This document shows, one piece after another, positions 26,420-34,814 of a stretch of DNA of 42,783 nt; the first letter of the stretch is position 1; the number at the start of each line of letters is the position of its first letter. Below the pieces are notes generated by a model. The model had not been told where the DNA came from. It searched no databases and saw only the letters and a list, made by a program, of their open reading frames with translations. The stretch is from an uncultured Pelagibacteraceae bacterium (GTDB lineage Bacteria > Pseudomonadota > Alphaproteobacteria > Pelagibacterales > Pelagibacteraceae): contig CACNTW010000009.1 of assembly GCA_902623495.1 (NCBI GenBank), forward strand, positions 1 through 42,783, written 5' to 3'. A program made the translations under genes and the position numbers.

Positions 26420-28186
26420 ATGTCAAAAAATTTATATATCGATGCATCGCATCCTAATGAAACTAGAGTTGTTCTTAAAAGTAATAATCATATCGAAGAT
26501 TATGAATATGAAAGTATAAACAACACTTTAATTAAGAATAATATTTATCTCGGAAAAGTAAGTAGAATTGAACCTTCTTTACAAGCAGCGTTTGTTGACT
26601 TTGGAAGAGAAAGACATGGTTTTCTATCTTTTAATGATATCCAGTCTGATTATTATCAGCTACCTTTAAGCGATTTAGAAAAAATAAAACAAGAAGAAGA
26701 GAAGGTTCGAGAGGAACTTTCAAAACAAAGTGAAAACATAGAGGATAAAATTCTTGAAGGTAAAGAGGAAATTAAAATTGATGATCCTGTTGAAAAAAAA
26801 GAGGACGATGAAAAAGATAAAATAAATACTCAAAAAAAATTTCCATCAAAAAGATACAAAATCCAAGAAGTAATAAAACCAAATCAAGTAATTTTGGTTC
26901 AAGTGTTAAAAGATGAAAGGGGTTTAAAAGGAGCAGCGCTTAGTACTTTTATTTCCATTGCTGGAAAATACATAGTCTTAATGCCTAACACAGCCAAAGG
27001 TGGGGGAATTTCTAGAAAAATATTTAATCCAGGAGAAAGAAAAAAAATTAGAAATATATTAAATGAAATAACTATTCCAAAAGAGATGGGAATTATAGTT
27101 AGAACAGCAGGATCAAACAAAACAAAAAATGAAATCGAGAATGATTTAAAAAATTTAATTAAAGTTTGGGATCAAATAAAAGATAACGCATTAAATTCAA
27201 TTGCCCCATCTTTAATTCATCAAGAAAGTGATATTATAAAAAGATGTATAAGAGACATGTACGATGATGAAACTCAAAATATATATGTTGAAGGAAATGA
27301 AGGATATCAAAAAACAAAAAATTATTTGAAATTAATGATGCCAAATCAATTAAAAAAAGTTAAAAAATATAGAGATAAAGTACCCCTTTTTTATAAAGAA
27401 AATATAGAAAAAAAATTATTTGAAATTTTTGAGACAGAAGTGAAACTGACTTCAGGTGGATATTTAGTAATAAACCCAACTGAGGCACTAGTTTCTATAG
27501 ATGTAAACTCAGGAAAATCAATAAAACAAAAAAATGTTGAAAGCACTGCTTTTGATACAAATATCGAAGCGGCAGAAGAAATTGCAAGACAAATAAAAAT
27601 AAGAGATTTATCTGGATTAATAATAATTGATTTTATTGACATGCTTAGTTTCAATAATCGAAGACAGGTTGAAAGAAAATTAAAAGAGAAATGTAGAAAT
27701 GATAGAGCAAGAATTCAAATTGGTAGAATAAGTAATTTTGGATTACTAGAAATGTCAAGACAGAGATTAAGAGAAAGTAATGTCAAATGGCACATGAAAT
27801 TGACAGATGAAACCTTTGTATTGAAAATACTTAAATTAATTGAAATAAAATCATTAGAACATAATGCAAAGTTAGTAGAATTAACTATTAACGATAAAAT
27901 TGAAAAACATATTACTGATCACTATGACGAAGTAGTTAAATACTTTGAAAAAAAGTATAAAGCTAAAATTGATTTAAACACAAATAATGATTTAAATTTA
28001 GAAGACTATATAATTGAGTTCAAATCAAAAACAAAGAAAGTATTAGATAAAATTGAAAAAGTTGAGAAACTTGAAGCTTTAAAAATTGAAAACAAAAAAG
28101 ATGATAATATTGCTAAAAATAAAGAGAGAAAGATATTTAAAAAAAGGAAGTTCAGAAAAAAATTTTACAAGAAAAAAACTAAATAA
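26420..28186 (+). CDS. rne: Ribonuclease E/G, short form without a zinc link
   Basis: A 588-residue endoribonuclease for mRNA decay and rRNA processing. An S1 domain (about 36-185) is interrupted by an acidic, charged insertion (about 85-140). Catalytic metal aspartates are Asp361 in SIDVNSG and Asp404 in IIDFIDM. The segment that carries the CPxC zinc-link in E. coli RNase E (just after MSRQRLR, about 451-462 here) reads ESNVKWHMKLTDETF and has no cysteine. The protein has only two cysteines in total (276 and 425). The long scaffold tail of enteric RNase E is absent and replaced by a short Lys/Arg-rich tail. It ends 8 bases inside the convergent thiG. Confidence 0.92.
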   Translation: MSKNLYIDASHPNETRVVLKSNNHIEDYEYESINNTLIKNNIYLGKVSRIEPSLQAAFVDFGRERHGFLSFNDIQSDYYQLPLSDLEKIKQEEEKVREELSKQSENIEDKILEGKEEIKIDDPVEKKEDDEKDKINTQKKFPSKRYKIQEVIKPNQVILVQVLKDERGLKGAALSTFISIAGKYIVLMPNTAKGGGISRKIFNPGERKKIRNILNEITIPKEMGIIVRTAGSNKTKNEIENDLKNLIKVWDQIKDNALNSIAPSLIHQESDIIKRCIRDMYDDETQNIYVEGNEGYQKTKNYLKLMMPNQLKKVKKYRDKVPLFYKENIEKKLFEIFETEVKLTSGGYLVINPTEALVSIDVNSGKSIKQKNVESTAFDTNIEAAEEIARQIKIRDLSGLIIIDFIDMLSFNNRRQVERKLKEKCRNDRARIQIGRISNFGLLEMSRQRLRESNVKWHMKLTDETFVLKILKLIEIKSLEHNAKLVELTINDKIEKHITDHYDEVVKYFEKKYKAKIDLNTNNDLNLEDYIIEFKSKTKKVLDKIEKVEKLEALKIENKKDDNIAKNKERKIFKKRKFRKKFYKKKTK

Positions 28187-28952
28187 TTCCTTTATTTGTA
28201 GTTGATGCAGATCCATATAAGTTTGGATTAATTCTTCCAGACAAATATGATTTTCTTCCAGAAATTACTGCAAGCTTCATAGCTTCTGCCATTTGAGATG
28301 GATTTTTAGCTTTTGCAATTGCAGTATTTATTAAAACACCGTCACATCCTAACTCCATTGCAATACTCGCATCAGAAGCTTGTCCAATTCCAGCATCAAT
28401 AATTAAAGGTAATTTTGTTTGTTTTCTAATAATTTTAATATTAACTTTATTTTGTATTCCAAGACCTGAACCAATTGGAGCAGCAAGAGGCATAATTGCA
28501 ACAGCACCTGCATTTTCCAATCTTTTTGCCATTAATGGATCATCATTGCAATAAACCATTACTTTAAAACCCTCTTTTGTTAATAATTCAGTAGATCTTA
28601 AAGTTTCGATCATTTCAGGAAAAAGGTTTCTTTTGTCACCTAATACCTCCAATTTTACTAATTTCCATCCACCTATTTCTCTTGCTAATCTTAAAGTTCT
28701 AATTGCATCTTCTGCCGTAAAACATCCGGCTGTGTTAGGCAAATATGTTATTTTTTTTGGATCTATATAATCCATTAATCTAGCTTTATTCTTATTAGAT
28801 ATGTTTACTCTTCTGACTGCAACTGTCACTATGTCTGCACCAGAAGTCTTTATAGCTTTAGCACATTCACTGAAGCTTTTATATTTTCCGGTACCAACTA
28901 TCAAGCGTGATTTAAAAATCTTATTTGCTATCTTAAATCTTTTGTCAATCAT
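28179..28952 (-). CDS. thiG: Thiazole synthase
   Basis: A 257-residue TIM barrel. Signatures are SRLIVGTGKYKSF near the N-terminus, the Schiff-base lysine region LVKLEVLGD, PNTAGCFTAEDA, and LIIDAGIGQASDA. ThiG joins deoxyxylulose phosphate, dehydroglycine and sulfur from ThiS thiocarboxylate to form the thiazole half of thiamine. It follows thiS with a one-base overlap (TAATG). No thiC, thiO or thiE gene is in the window. Confidence 0.95.
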   Translation of the reverse strand: MIDKRFKIANKIFKSRLIVGTGKYKSFSECAKAIKTSGADIVTVAVRRVNISNKNKARLMDYIDPKKITYLPNTAGCFTAEDAIRTLRLAREIGGWKLVKLEVLGDKRNLFPEMIETLRSTELLTKEGFKVMVYCNDDPLMAKRLENAGAVAIMPLAAPIGSGLGIQNKVNIKIIRKQTKLPLIIDAGIGQASDASIAMELGCDGVLINTAIAKAKNPSQMAEAMKLAVISGRKSYLSGRINPNLYGSASTTNKGII

Positions 28953-29170
28953 TATCCACCACCGATAAAATGAACAATTTCTATTTTATCACCTTTCTTT
29001 AATCGAATTTTAGAAATTCTATTTTTATCTATAATTTTTTTGTTTAGTTCTATAGCTATTTTATTTAATGGCATTTTTAATTTTGTAATCAAGCTCTTAA
29101 GAGTAAATTTAGGAATTATTTGCATTTGCTTGCCATTTACAGTTATTTTTATTTTATTTTTAATATTCAT
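28952..29170 (-). CDS. thiS: Thiamine sulfur-carrier protein ThiS
   Basis: A 72-residue ubiquitin-like protein. It ends in VHFIGGG, the Gly-Gly C-terminus that is adenylated and thiocarboxylated to supply thiazole sulfur. The opening ITVNGKQMQI and central LPLNKIAIELNKKII-type strand pattern fit the beta-grasp fold. It is the first gene of a thiS-thiG pair and sits 16 bases from the divergent aroQ start. Confidence 0.92.
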   Translation of the reverse strand: MNIKNKIKITVNGKQMQIIPKFTLKSLITKLKMPLNKIAIELNKKIIDKNRISKIRLKKGDKIEIVHFIGGG

Positions 29171-29186
29171 ATATTATAAAGAATTC

Positions 29187-29630
29187 GTGAGTAAAATATT
29201 AATCATTAATGGTCCCAATCTTAATCTAATAGGTGAAAGAGAACAATCACAATATGGTAGCAAAGATTATAAATTCCTAGAGGATATTTGTGAGAAAAAA
29301 TCCAAAGAATTAAATTTAACTCTTGAAATGAAACAATCAAATGTTGAAGGAGAAATCGTAGATATTATTCAAGGTGCCAGAAACAAATTCGATGGAATTA
29401 TAATTAATGCAGGTGGATATAGCCACACATCAGTTGCAATTAGAGATGCACTAGATATATTTAAAGGCAAGATAATTGAAATTCATATATCAAATATATA
29501 TAAAAGAGAGGAATTTCGTCATAAATCTATAATAAGTGGTGTTGTTACAGGAATAATTTGTGGATTAGGAATAAATGGATATATTTTAGCCATAAATTCT
29601 ATGCATGAGATGTTAAATGAAAATAAATAA
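29187..29630 (+). CDS. aroQ: Type II 3-dehydroquinate dehydratase
   Basis: A 147-residue AroQ from a GTG start at 29187 (VSKILIINGPNLNLIG). Upstream in-frame codons to 29040 lie over thiS in antisense and are not part of the protein. Active-site segments are NGPNLNLIGEREQSQYG, INAGGYSHTSVAIRDAL and EIHISNIYKREEFRHKS. It dehydrates 3-dehydroquinate in the shikimate pathway, as a dodecamer. Its end overlaps accB by 14 bases. The aroQ-accB-accC order is a widespread conserved operon. Confidence 0.95.
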   Translation: MSKILIINGPNLNLIGEREQSQYGSKDYKFLEDICEKKSKELNLTLEMKQSNVEGEIVDIIQGARNKFDGIIINAGGYSHTSVAIRDALDIFKGKIIEIHISNIYKREEFRHKSIISGVVTGIICGLGINGYILAINSMHEMLNENK

Positions 29631-30039
29631 AAATATAATCAAGGAGCTTACAGAATATTTAAATGAATTTAATCTTACAGAAATAGAATACACTGAAAAA
29701 GATATAAAAGTTAAAGTATCAAAATCTTCTGGATCAAATTTAGCATCAATTAAAGAAATAAAATCAGAAATAAAAACAGAAAATATTAAAATAGATAATG
29801 TTAGTGGGACTGAAGTTCCATCGCCTATTATAGGAACAGCTTATTTAGCACCAGAACCTGGTGGTAAAAAGTTTGTAGAAGTCGGTAAAAAAATTAACAA
29901 AGGCGATACAATAATGATTGTTGAAGCTATGAAAACAATGAATCACGTACCATCTCCAATAGCAGGTACTGTAAAAAAAATTTGCGTCGAAGATGGTCAA
30001 CCTGTTGAATATGGACATACGATAGCGATAATTGAGTAA
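29617..30039 (+). CDS. accB: Biotin carboxyl carrier protein of acetyl-CoA carboxylase
   Basis: A 140-residue BCCP. An N-terminal helical segment and a Ser/Lys/Glu linker (about 36-66) precede the biotinyl domain VPSPIIGTAYLAPEPG. The biotinylated lysine is Lys106 in EAMKTMN, where the usual second Met is Thr. It carries CO2 from AccC to the carboxyltransferase for malonyl-CoA synthesis, the first step of fatty-acid synthesis. accC starts 3 bases after its stop. Confidence 0.96.
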   Translation: MKINKNIIKELTEYLNEFNLTEIEYTEKDIKVKVSKSSGSNLASIKEIKSEIKTENIKIDNVSGTEVPSPIIGTAYLAPEPGGKKFVEVGKKINKGDTIMIVEAMKTMNHVPSPIAGTVKKICVEDGQPVEYGHTIAIIE

Positions 30040-30041
30040 TA

Positions 30042-31379
30042 ATGTTCAAAAAAATTCTTGTTGCAAATAGAGGTGAGATAGCTGTTAGAGTTATAAGAGC
30101 CTGTAAAGAATGGGGCATACAAACAGTCGCCATCCATTCTGATGTTGATAGAAATAGTATGCACGTTAGATTAGCTGACGAAAGTATATGTGTAGGTCCA
30201 CACCAAGCAGCAAATAGTTATTTAAACATTCCTGCCATAATGTCAGCTATTGAATTGACAAATTCCGAAGCTGTTCATCCGGGATATGGTTTTTTATCTG
30301 AAAATTATGAATTTGCTAAAATTCTTGAACAAAACAAAATTAAATTTATTGGTCCATCGTCCTCATTAATTAAAATGATGGGTGATAAAATTGAAGCAAA
30401 AAAAATTGCAAAAAAATATGGTCTTCCAGTAATTGAAGGATCTGAAGGTGGAGTATCTGATTTTAATGAAGCAAAAAAAATATGTAAACAAATTGGATAT
30501 CCAGTGTTGATAAAGGCAGCTGGTGGTGGTGGTGGAAAAGGAATGAAAGTTGTTAGAAAAGAAGATGAATTTGAAAGCTTATTTTTGACTGCAAAAACTG
30601 AGGCAAGAAAGTTTTTTGGTAATGATGAAGTCTACATTGAGAAATTTTTTCAAAATCCGAGACATATTGAAGTTCAAGTATTATCTGGAAAAAATAGAAC
30701 TGTACATCTTCATGAAAGAGATTGCTCTATTCAAAGAAGACATCAAAAATTAATTGAAGAGACACCTAGCCCTTTACTAAATGATCAAATAAGAAATGAT
30801 CTTTTTGATAAAACTGTAAAAATGGTAAGCAAAATTGGATATGAAGGTGCAGGGACAGTAGAATTTATTTTTGAGGATGGAAAATTTTATTTTTTAGAAA
30901 TGAATACTAGAATACAGGTTGAACATCCAGTAACAGAAGTAGTTACTGGAATAGATTTAATAAAAGAACAGATCTGGATAGCGTATGATGGTAATACTGC
31001 CTTAAAACAGGAAGATATTAAGCCAAGAGGTCATGCGATTGAATGTAGAATAAACGCTGAAGATGTGAGTAAAAATTTTCAACCTTCGCCAGGAGAAATT
31101 ACGATGTGCCATCAACCTTCAGGTTTTAGGACTAGAGTAGATGGATCAATATTTCAAGGATATAAGGTAACTCCCTACTATGACAGTATGATTTGTAAAG
31201 TAATTTGTCATGGAAGAAATAGAACTGAAGCAATTCAAAGAATGCGGAGATCCTTGGATGAGTTTGTTATTGAGGGTATAAAGACAACAATAGACTTACA
31301 TAAAATACTCTTAAACCACGAAAAGTTTTTAAATTCAGATTTTAATGTGAGTTGGCTTGACAAGGAAAAATTACTCTAA
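30042..31379 (+). CDS. accC: Biotin carboxylase of acetyl-CoA carboxylase
   Basis: A 445-residue ATP-grasp enzyme. It starts MFKKILVANRGEIAVRVIRA, with the glycine-rich ATP lid GGGGGKGMKVV, the biotin/bicarbonate region ERDCSIQRRHQKLIEE, and EMNTRIQVEHPVTE near the active site. It carboxylates the biotin on AccB using ATP and bicarbonate. It is last in the aroQ-accBC operon, and its stop overlaps the convergent DUF2155 gene by 4 bases. Confidence 0.97.
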   Translation: MFKKILVANRGEIAVRVIRACKEWGIQTVAIHSDVDRNSMHVRLADESICVGPHQAANSYLNIPAIMSAIELTNSEAVHPGYGFLSENYEFAKILEQNKIKFIGPSSSLIKMMGDKIEAKKIAKKYGLPVIEGSEGGVSDFNEAKKICKQIGYPVLIKAAGGGGGKGMKVVRKEDEFESLFLTAKTEARKFFGNDEVYIEKFFQNPRHIEVQVLSGKNRTVHLHERDCSIQRRHQKLIEETPSPLLNDQIRNDLFDKTVKMVSKIGYEGAGTVEFIFEDGKFYFLEMNTRIQVEHPVTEVVTGIDLIKEQIWIAYDGNTALKQEDIKPRGHAIECRINAEDVSKNFQPSPGEITMCHQPSGFRTRVDGSIFQGYKVTPYYDSMICKVICHGRNRTEAIQRMRRSLDEFVIEGIKTTIDLHKILLNHEKFLNSDFNVSWLDKEKLL

Positions 31380-31783
31380 GAGTAACACTTTTTTAACCAT
31401 ATATCATAGACAGGATGATCAAAAGGTCTAATAGATGGAGATGATGCAAATGTCCAGTCATTAAAGATGAAGACCTTGTTTTCATCTTTGTTTACTGTAT
31501 CTCTTACTTGCATGTATGCTATAACTTCCGGATCATCATCAAATTTTGAATTATTACATTTAAGAATATTTATAGATAGATTTTTAAATTTGTATTCCTT
31601 TCCAACTTTAATCTCTATGATATCACTCTGAGAGTTTACTTTATCTAGAATTGTTAAAACAGCGTAATTTTCTGTTTGTGTATGATTTTCACTCAAAGAA
31701 TTATTCATTAACAAACAATAAGTAAAAAAAACAAGTATATAAACTCTAGCTTTTCCAAGAAGTGTATTTTTTGTTTGAAGCAT
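31376..31783 (-). CDS. DUF2155-domain protein, probably exported
   Basis: A 135-residue protein. Its N-terminal hydrophobic stretch (about 13-28) looks like a signal peptide, followed by a DUF2155-type domain (AVLTILDKVNSQ, FKNLSINILKCN, FIFNDWTFASSPSIRPFDHPVYDIWLKKC). DUF2155 proteins are typical of alphaproteobacteria and have no established function. Two cysteines (about 86 and the penultimate region) might pair in the periplasm. The start overlaps the NDUFA12 gene's 3' end by 38 bases, so a slightly later start is possible but would shorten the signal peptide. Confidence 0.8.
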   Translation of the reverse strand: MLQTKNTLLGKARVYILVFFTYCLLMNNSLSENHTQTENYAVLTILDKVNSQSDIIEIKVGKEYKFKNLSINILKCNNSKFDDDPEVIAYMQVRDTVNKDENKVFIFNDWTFASSPSIRPFDHPVYDIWLKKCYS

Positions 31784-32102
31784 TTTTACTTTTATTTTTT
31801 TTTGGATGATAAGAATTTTCTGTTCCTGTTTGATTTGGCATATGCTCTTTTTGCCAACTATATTTGTCTAATTCGTGACTGTTTTCAATTTTATTTCCCG
31901 TATGATGCATCCAAGAATACCATTCACTGGGTATTTTTGATGCCTCAACTTCCCCGTTGTAAATAACCCACCTTTTTCCTGACTTGCTCTCATAATATTT
32001 ATTACCTAAATTATCTTCGCCGACCAATTTTCCAAATAAAATTGTATTTAGCCTTGTCCCAAATGTTTGATTGTTCCACCAAGTAAAAATTTCTTTAATC
32101 AT
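31746..32102 (-). CDS. NDUFA12-like accessory subunit of respiratory complex I
   Basis: A 118-residue homologue of mitochondrial NDUFA12 (B17.2). The conserved core runs WWNNQTFGTRLNTILFGKLVGEDNLGN, then YYESKSGKRWVIYNG, EASKIPSEWYSWMHHTG and SWQKEHMPNQTGT. In alphaproteobacteria this is an accessory subunit of NADH:ubiquinone oxidoreductase at the inner membrane. The C-terminal tail is Lys/Asn-rich. It is cotranscribed with the DUF2155 gene, an association seen in other alphaproteobacteria. Confidence 0.92.
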   Translation of the reverse strand: MIKEIFTWWNNQTFGTRLNTILFGKLVGEDNLGNKYYESKSGKRWVIYNGEVEASKIPSEWYSWMHHTGNKIENSHELDKYSWQKEHMPNQTGTENSYHPKKNKSKNASNKKYTSWKS

Positions 32103-32126
32103 TTTATTTAAATTATTTTCAATTTA

Positions 32127-32155
32127 TAATTGTAAATTTACAATTAGACTATAAT
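32127..32155 (+). promoter_or_regulatory. Perfect 20-bp palindrome and -10 box in a divergent promoter region
   Basis: The half-site TAATTGTAAA (32127-32136) is followed directly by its reverse complement (32137-32146), a spacer-less perfect palindrome. A consensus -10 TATAAT follows at 32150-32155 on the plus strand, 56 bases before the ATG of the NrdJ-C-like gene. The palindrome covers the place expected for the -35 and spacer, so it could be an operator for the divergent genes. The motif fragment TTTACAA recurs near 32194. The regulator is unknown. Confidence 0.5.
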
Positions 32156-32210
32156 TAAAAAATGTATATACATAAATCTTATCAAGATTCAATTTACAAA
32201 TAGGATTACA

Positions 32211-33032
32211 ATGGCAAAATATTTAGTTGAAACATATTACACATGTAGCTTTAAAGTATCTCATTATTTAGATGATATAAATGTGGAAAATCTTAACAAT
32301 TTAGAGAAAAATGACGATGGAAAATTTGAAATTATCGATATCAAGTTAGATAATAGAAAAACAAAAAATCTTCAAGATACCAAAAGTAGTAAAGTAGAAG
32401 TTGTTTCACAACCAATTAGTAATCAAGATATTAAAAATAGTAATAAAACCAAACCAATCGATGAGAATTTTAAAAAAAACATAACTGATAATATAGGTAA
32501 AAGATTTAGTATGCCTGATAGAAGAAAAGGTTATATCCAAAAAGCCTCAATAGGTGATCACAAAGTATATTTGCACACTGGTGAATATGAAGATGGTAAA
32601 ATAGGAGAAATTTTTATTGATACTAGTAAAGAAGGTGAGCTAGTAAAGGCTCTTATGAATAATTTTGCAATCGCAATATCATTAGGTCTTCAATATGGGG
32701 TTCCACTAGACGAATTTGTAAATGCATATTTAGATACAAAATTTGAACCTTCTGGAAAAGTTTACGGAAATGATAGAATAATGAGCGCAAGTTCAATTTT
32801 AGATTATATTTTTAGAGAGCTAGCAATTTCTTACTTAAATAGAGAGGATTTGGCTCACACCCCGTCTATAACTGGAAATTCTGATACAAAAGAAAGTCAA
32901 GATAGCGAAGATCAAAATCAACTAATTAAACTTGTAAAAGATATCACAAGCAAAGGTTTTGTTAGAAACGACTACAAAAAGAAACTGGTAGATTTGTCAG
33001 ATATTAGAATAAACCTAAAAGGAAAAAAATAA
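32211..33032 (+). CDS. Stand-alone NrdJ C-terminal (TSCPD-like) domain protein
   Basis: A 273-residue protein without a catalytic ribonucleotide reductase barrel. Residues about 104-216 ([71 protein letters not shown]) match the C-terminal region of adenosylcobalamin-dependent class II reductase NrdJ. The N-terminal 55 residues form a separate small segment ([16 protein letters not shown]). A charged linker and an acidic, Ser-rich patch flank the domain. The only cysteine is Cys12, so the CxxC reducing tail of true NrdJ is missing. The role is unknown: an accessory or regulatory protein of nucleotide reduction, or a repurposed domain, are both possible. Confidence 0.75.
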   Translation: MAKYLVETYYTCSFKVSHYLDDINVENLNNLEKNDDGKFEIIDIKLDNRKTKNLQDTKSSKVEVVSQPISNQDIKNSNKTKPIDENFKKNITDNIGKRFSMPDRRKGYIQKASIGDHKVYLHTGEYEDGKIGEIFIDTSKEGELVKALMNNFAIAISLGLQYGVPLDEFVNAYLDTKFEPSGKVYGNDRIMSASSILDYIFRELAISYLNREDLAHTPSITGNSDTKESQDSEDQNQLIKLVKDITSKGFVRNDYKKKLVDLSDIRINLKGKK

Positions 33033-34814
33033 CTAATTTTTTCTTTTTGAAATATTAAGTTCTTTTAATTGATTTTCGTCTACTTCAGACGGTGCATTCA
33101 TCATTAAATCCTGAGCATTTTGATTCATTGGAAACATTGTTACCTCTCTAATATTTTTTTCTTCTGCTAATAACATTACAATCCTATCTATACCAGGAGC
33201 AATACCACCATGGGGAGGTGCCCCATAGCTTAAAGCATTAATCATACCACTAAATTTCTCATTCACTGTTTCCTCAGAGTAACCAGCAATTTTGAATAAT
33301 TTATACATTAAATCAGGTTTATGGTTCCTGATTGCTCCTGAAGATAATTCAATACCATTACACACAATATCGTATTGAAAAGCTTTTAGTTTCAGAGGTT
33401 CTGAAAGATCTAAATTATCAATATCACCTTGCGGCATTGAAAAAGGGTTGTGGCTAAATTCGATCTTTTTGGTATTTTCATCTATTTCAAACATTGGATA
33501 GTCCACTACCCAACAAAATGAGAAAACATTTTCATCAATTAAATTCAACTCATTTGCTATTTTATTTCTCGCATTACTTAATAATTTCTCAACTTCAGAT
33601 TTATTTCCGCAAGACATAAATATTGTGTCACCTACTTCAGCATTCATTTTTGTCATTATTTCTTTGATAGACTCTTCAGAAAAAAATTTTCCCACTGGTC
33701 CTTTAGCACTCAATTTCTCCAAATTTTCTATAGAAAAATATGCAAGACCAGATGATCCTTCATGTTTTGCCCATTTATCAATTCCGTCAAAAAAACTTCT
33801 TGGTTTTTGAGATGTATTTTTTGTAACTATTCCTCTAACTATCGATCCTTTACTTACTAATTTTTTAAATATTTCAAAGTTAACATCGTCTCTTTTAAAA
33901 ATTTCAGTAATATCAGCTATTTCCAAAGGATTTCTCAAATCTGGTTTGTCAGAGCCGTATTTAAGCATAGCCGTATCAAAAGGAATTCTGGGAAATTTTT
34001 CATGGAGTAACTTTTTAGAGGAAAATTTTTTGAATAAATTTACAAATAACTCCTCAACTATTTTGAACACATCCTCTTGTTCAACAAAAGACATCTCCAA
34101 GTCAAGTTGATAAAACTCACCTGGACTCCTGTCAGCTCTTGCGTCCTCATCTCTAAAACACGGTGCAATTTGAAAATATTTATCAAAACCAGATACCATA
34201 ATTAATTGTTTAAATTGTTGTGGCGCTTGAGGTAATGCGTAAAATTTACCAGGATTTAGTCTGCTTGGTACTAAAAAGTCTCTAGCACCCTCTGGGCTAG
34301 ATGAGGTTAATATAGGTGTTTGATATTCTAGAAAACCATATTTTTGCATTTCAGTTCTAATAAATGAAATAATTTTAGATCTCAAAATAATATTATTATG
34401 AATCTTATTTCTCCTTAAATCTAAGAATCTGTACTTTAATCTAATTTCTTCAGAATATTCTTGATCTGAAAAAATAGGTAGTGGCAATTCCTTAGTTCTT
34501 GCAAGTATTTTAAATTTTTCAATTCCTACCTCAATTTCTCCAGTATTTAAATTTTTGTTAATTGTATCTTTTTCTCTAGCTAAAACTTTACCTTCAACTT
34601 GTAGTACAGTTTCTAATGGAAGTTTTTCTATTTCTTTAAATATTTTTTTACCCTCATCAATTACACATTGAGTTAGTCCATAGTGATCTCTTAAATCTAA
34701 AAATAATAGATTTCCATGATCTCTTTTTTTATTTATCCAGCCTGATAACTTTATTGTTTGATCTTTGTTATTTAAAGTTAGTTCTCCGCAAGTGTGTGTC
34801 CTATATTTGCTCAA
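33033..34814 (-). CDS. aspS: Aspartyl-tRNA synthetase
   Basis: A 593-residue class IIb synthetase. An N-terminal OB-fold for the anticodon is marked by LSGWINKKRDHGNLLFLDLRD. Motif 2 is CFRDEDARADRSPGEFYQLD and motif 3 is GGIAPGIDRIVMLL, with the bacterial GAD insertion (about 280-420) between. It charges tRNA(Asp), and possibly also tRNA(Asn) if the organism uses the GatCAB route, which sequence alone does not settle. It overlaps the upstream hda-like gene by 4 bases and abuts the convergent NrdJ-C-like gene with no gap. Confidence 0.96.
   Translation of the reverse strand: MSKYRTHTCGELTLNNKDQTIKLSGWINKKRDHGNLLFLDLRDHYGLTQCVIDEGKKIFKEIEKLPLETVLQVEGKVLAREKDTINKNLNTGEIEVGIEKFKILARTKELPLPIFSDQEYSEEIRLKYRFLDLRRNKIHNNIILRSKIISFIRTEMQKYGFLEYQTPILTSSSPEGARDFLVPSRLNPGKFYALPQAPQQFKQLIMVSGFDKYFQIAPCFRDEDARADRSPGEFYQLDLEMSFVEQEDVFKIVEELFVNLFKKFSSKKLLHEKFPRIPFDTAMLKYGSDKPDLRNPLEIADITEIFKRDDVNFEIFKKLVSKGSIVRGIVTKNTSQKPRSFFDGIDKWAKHEGSSGLAYFSIENLEKLSAKGPVGKFFSEESIKEIMTKMNAEVGDTIFMSCGNKSEVEKLLSNARNKIANELNLIDENVFSFCWVVDYPMFEIDENTKKIEFSHNPFSMPQGDIDNLDLSEPLKLKAFQYDIVCNGIELSSGAIRNHKPDLMYKLFKIAGYSEETVNEKFSGMINALSYGAPPHGGIAPGIDRIVMLLAEEKNIREVTMFPMNQNAQDLMMNAPSEVDENQLKELNISKRKN

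Noticed and set aside
29040..29186. N-terminal extension of AroQ from an ATG at 29040
   Set aside because: It lies entirely antisense to thiS, is hydrophobic, and has no counterpart in AroQ proteins. The GTG at 29187 gives the normal 147-residue length.
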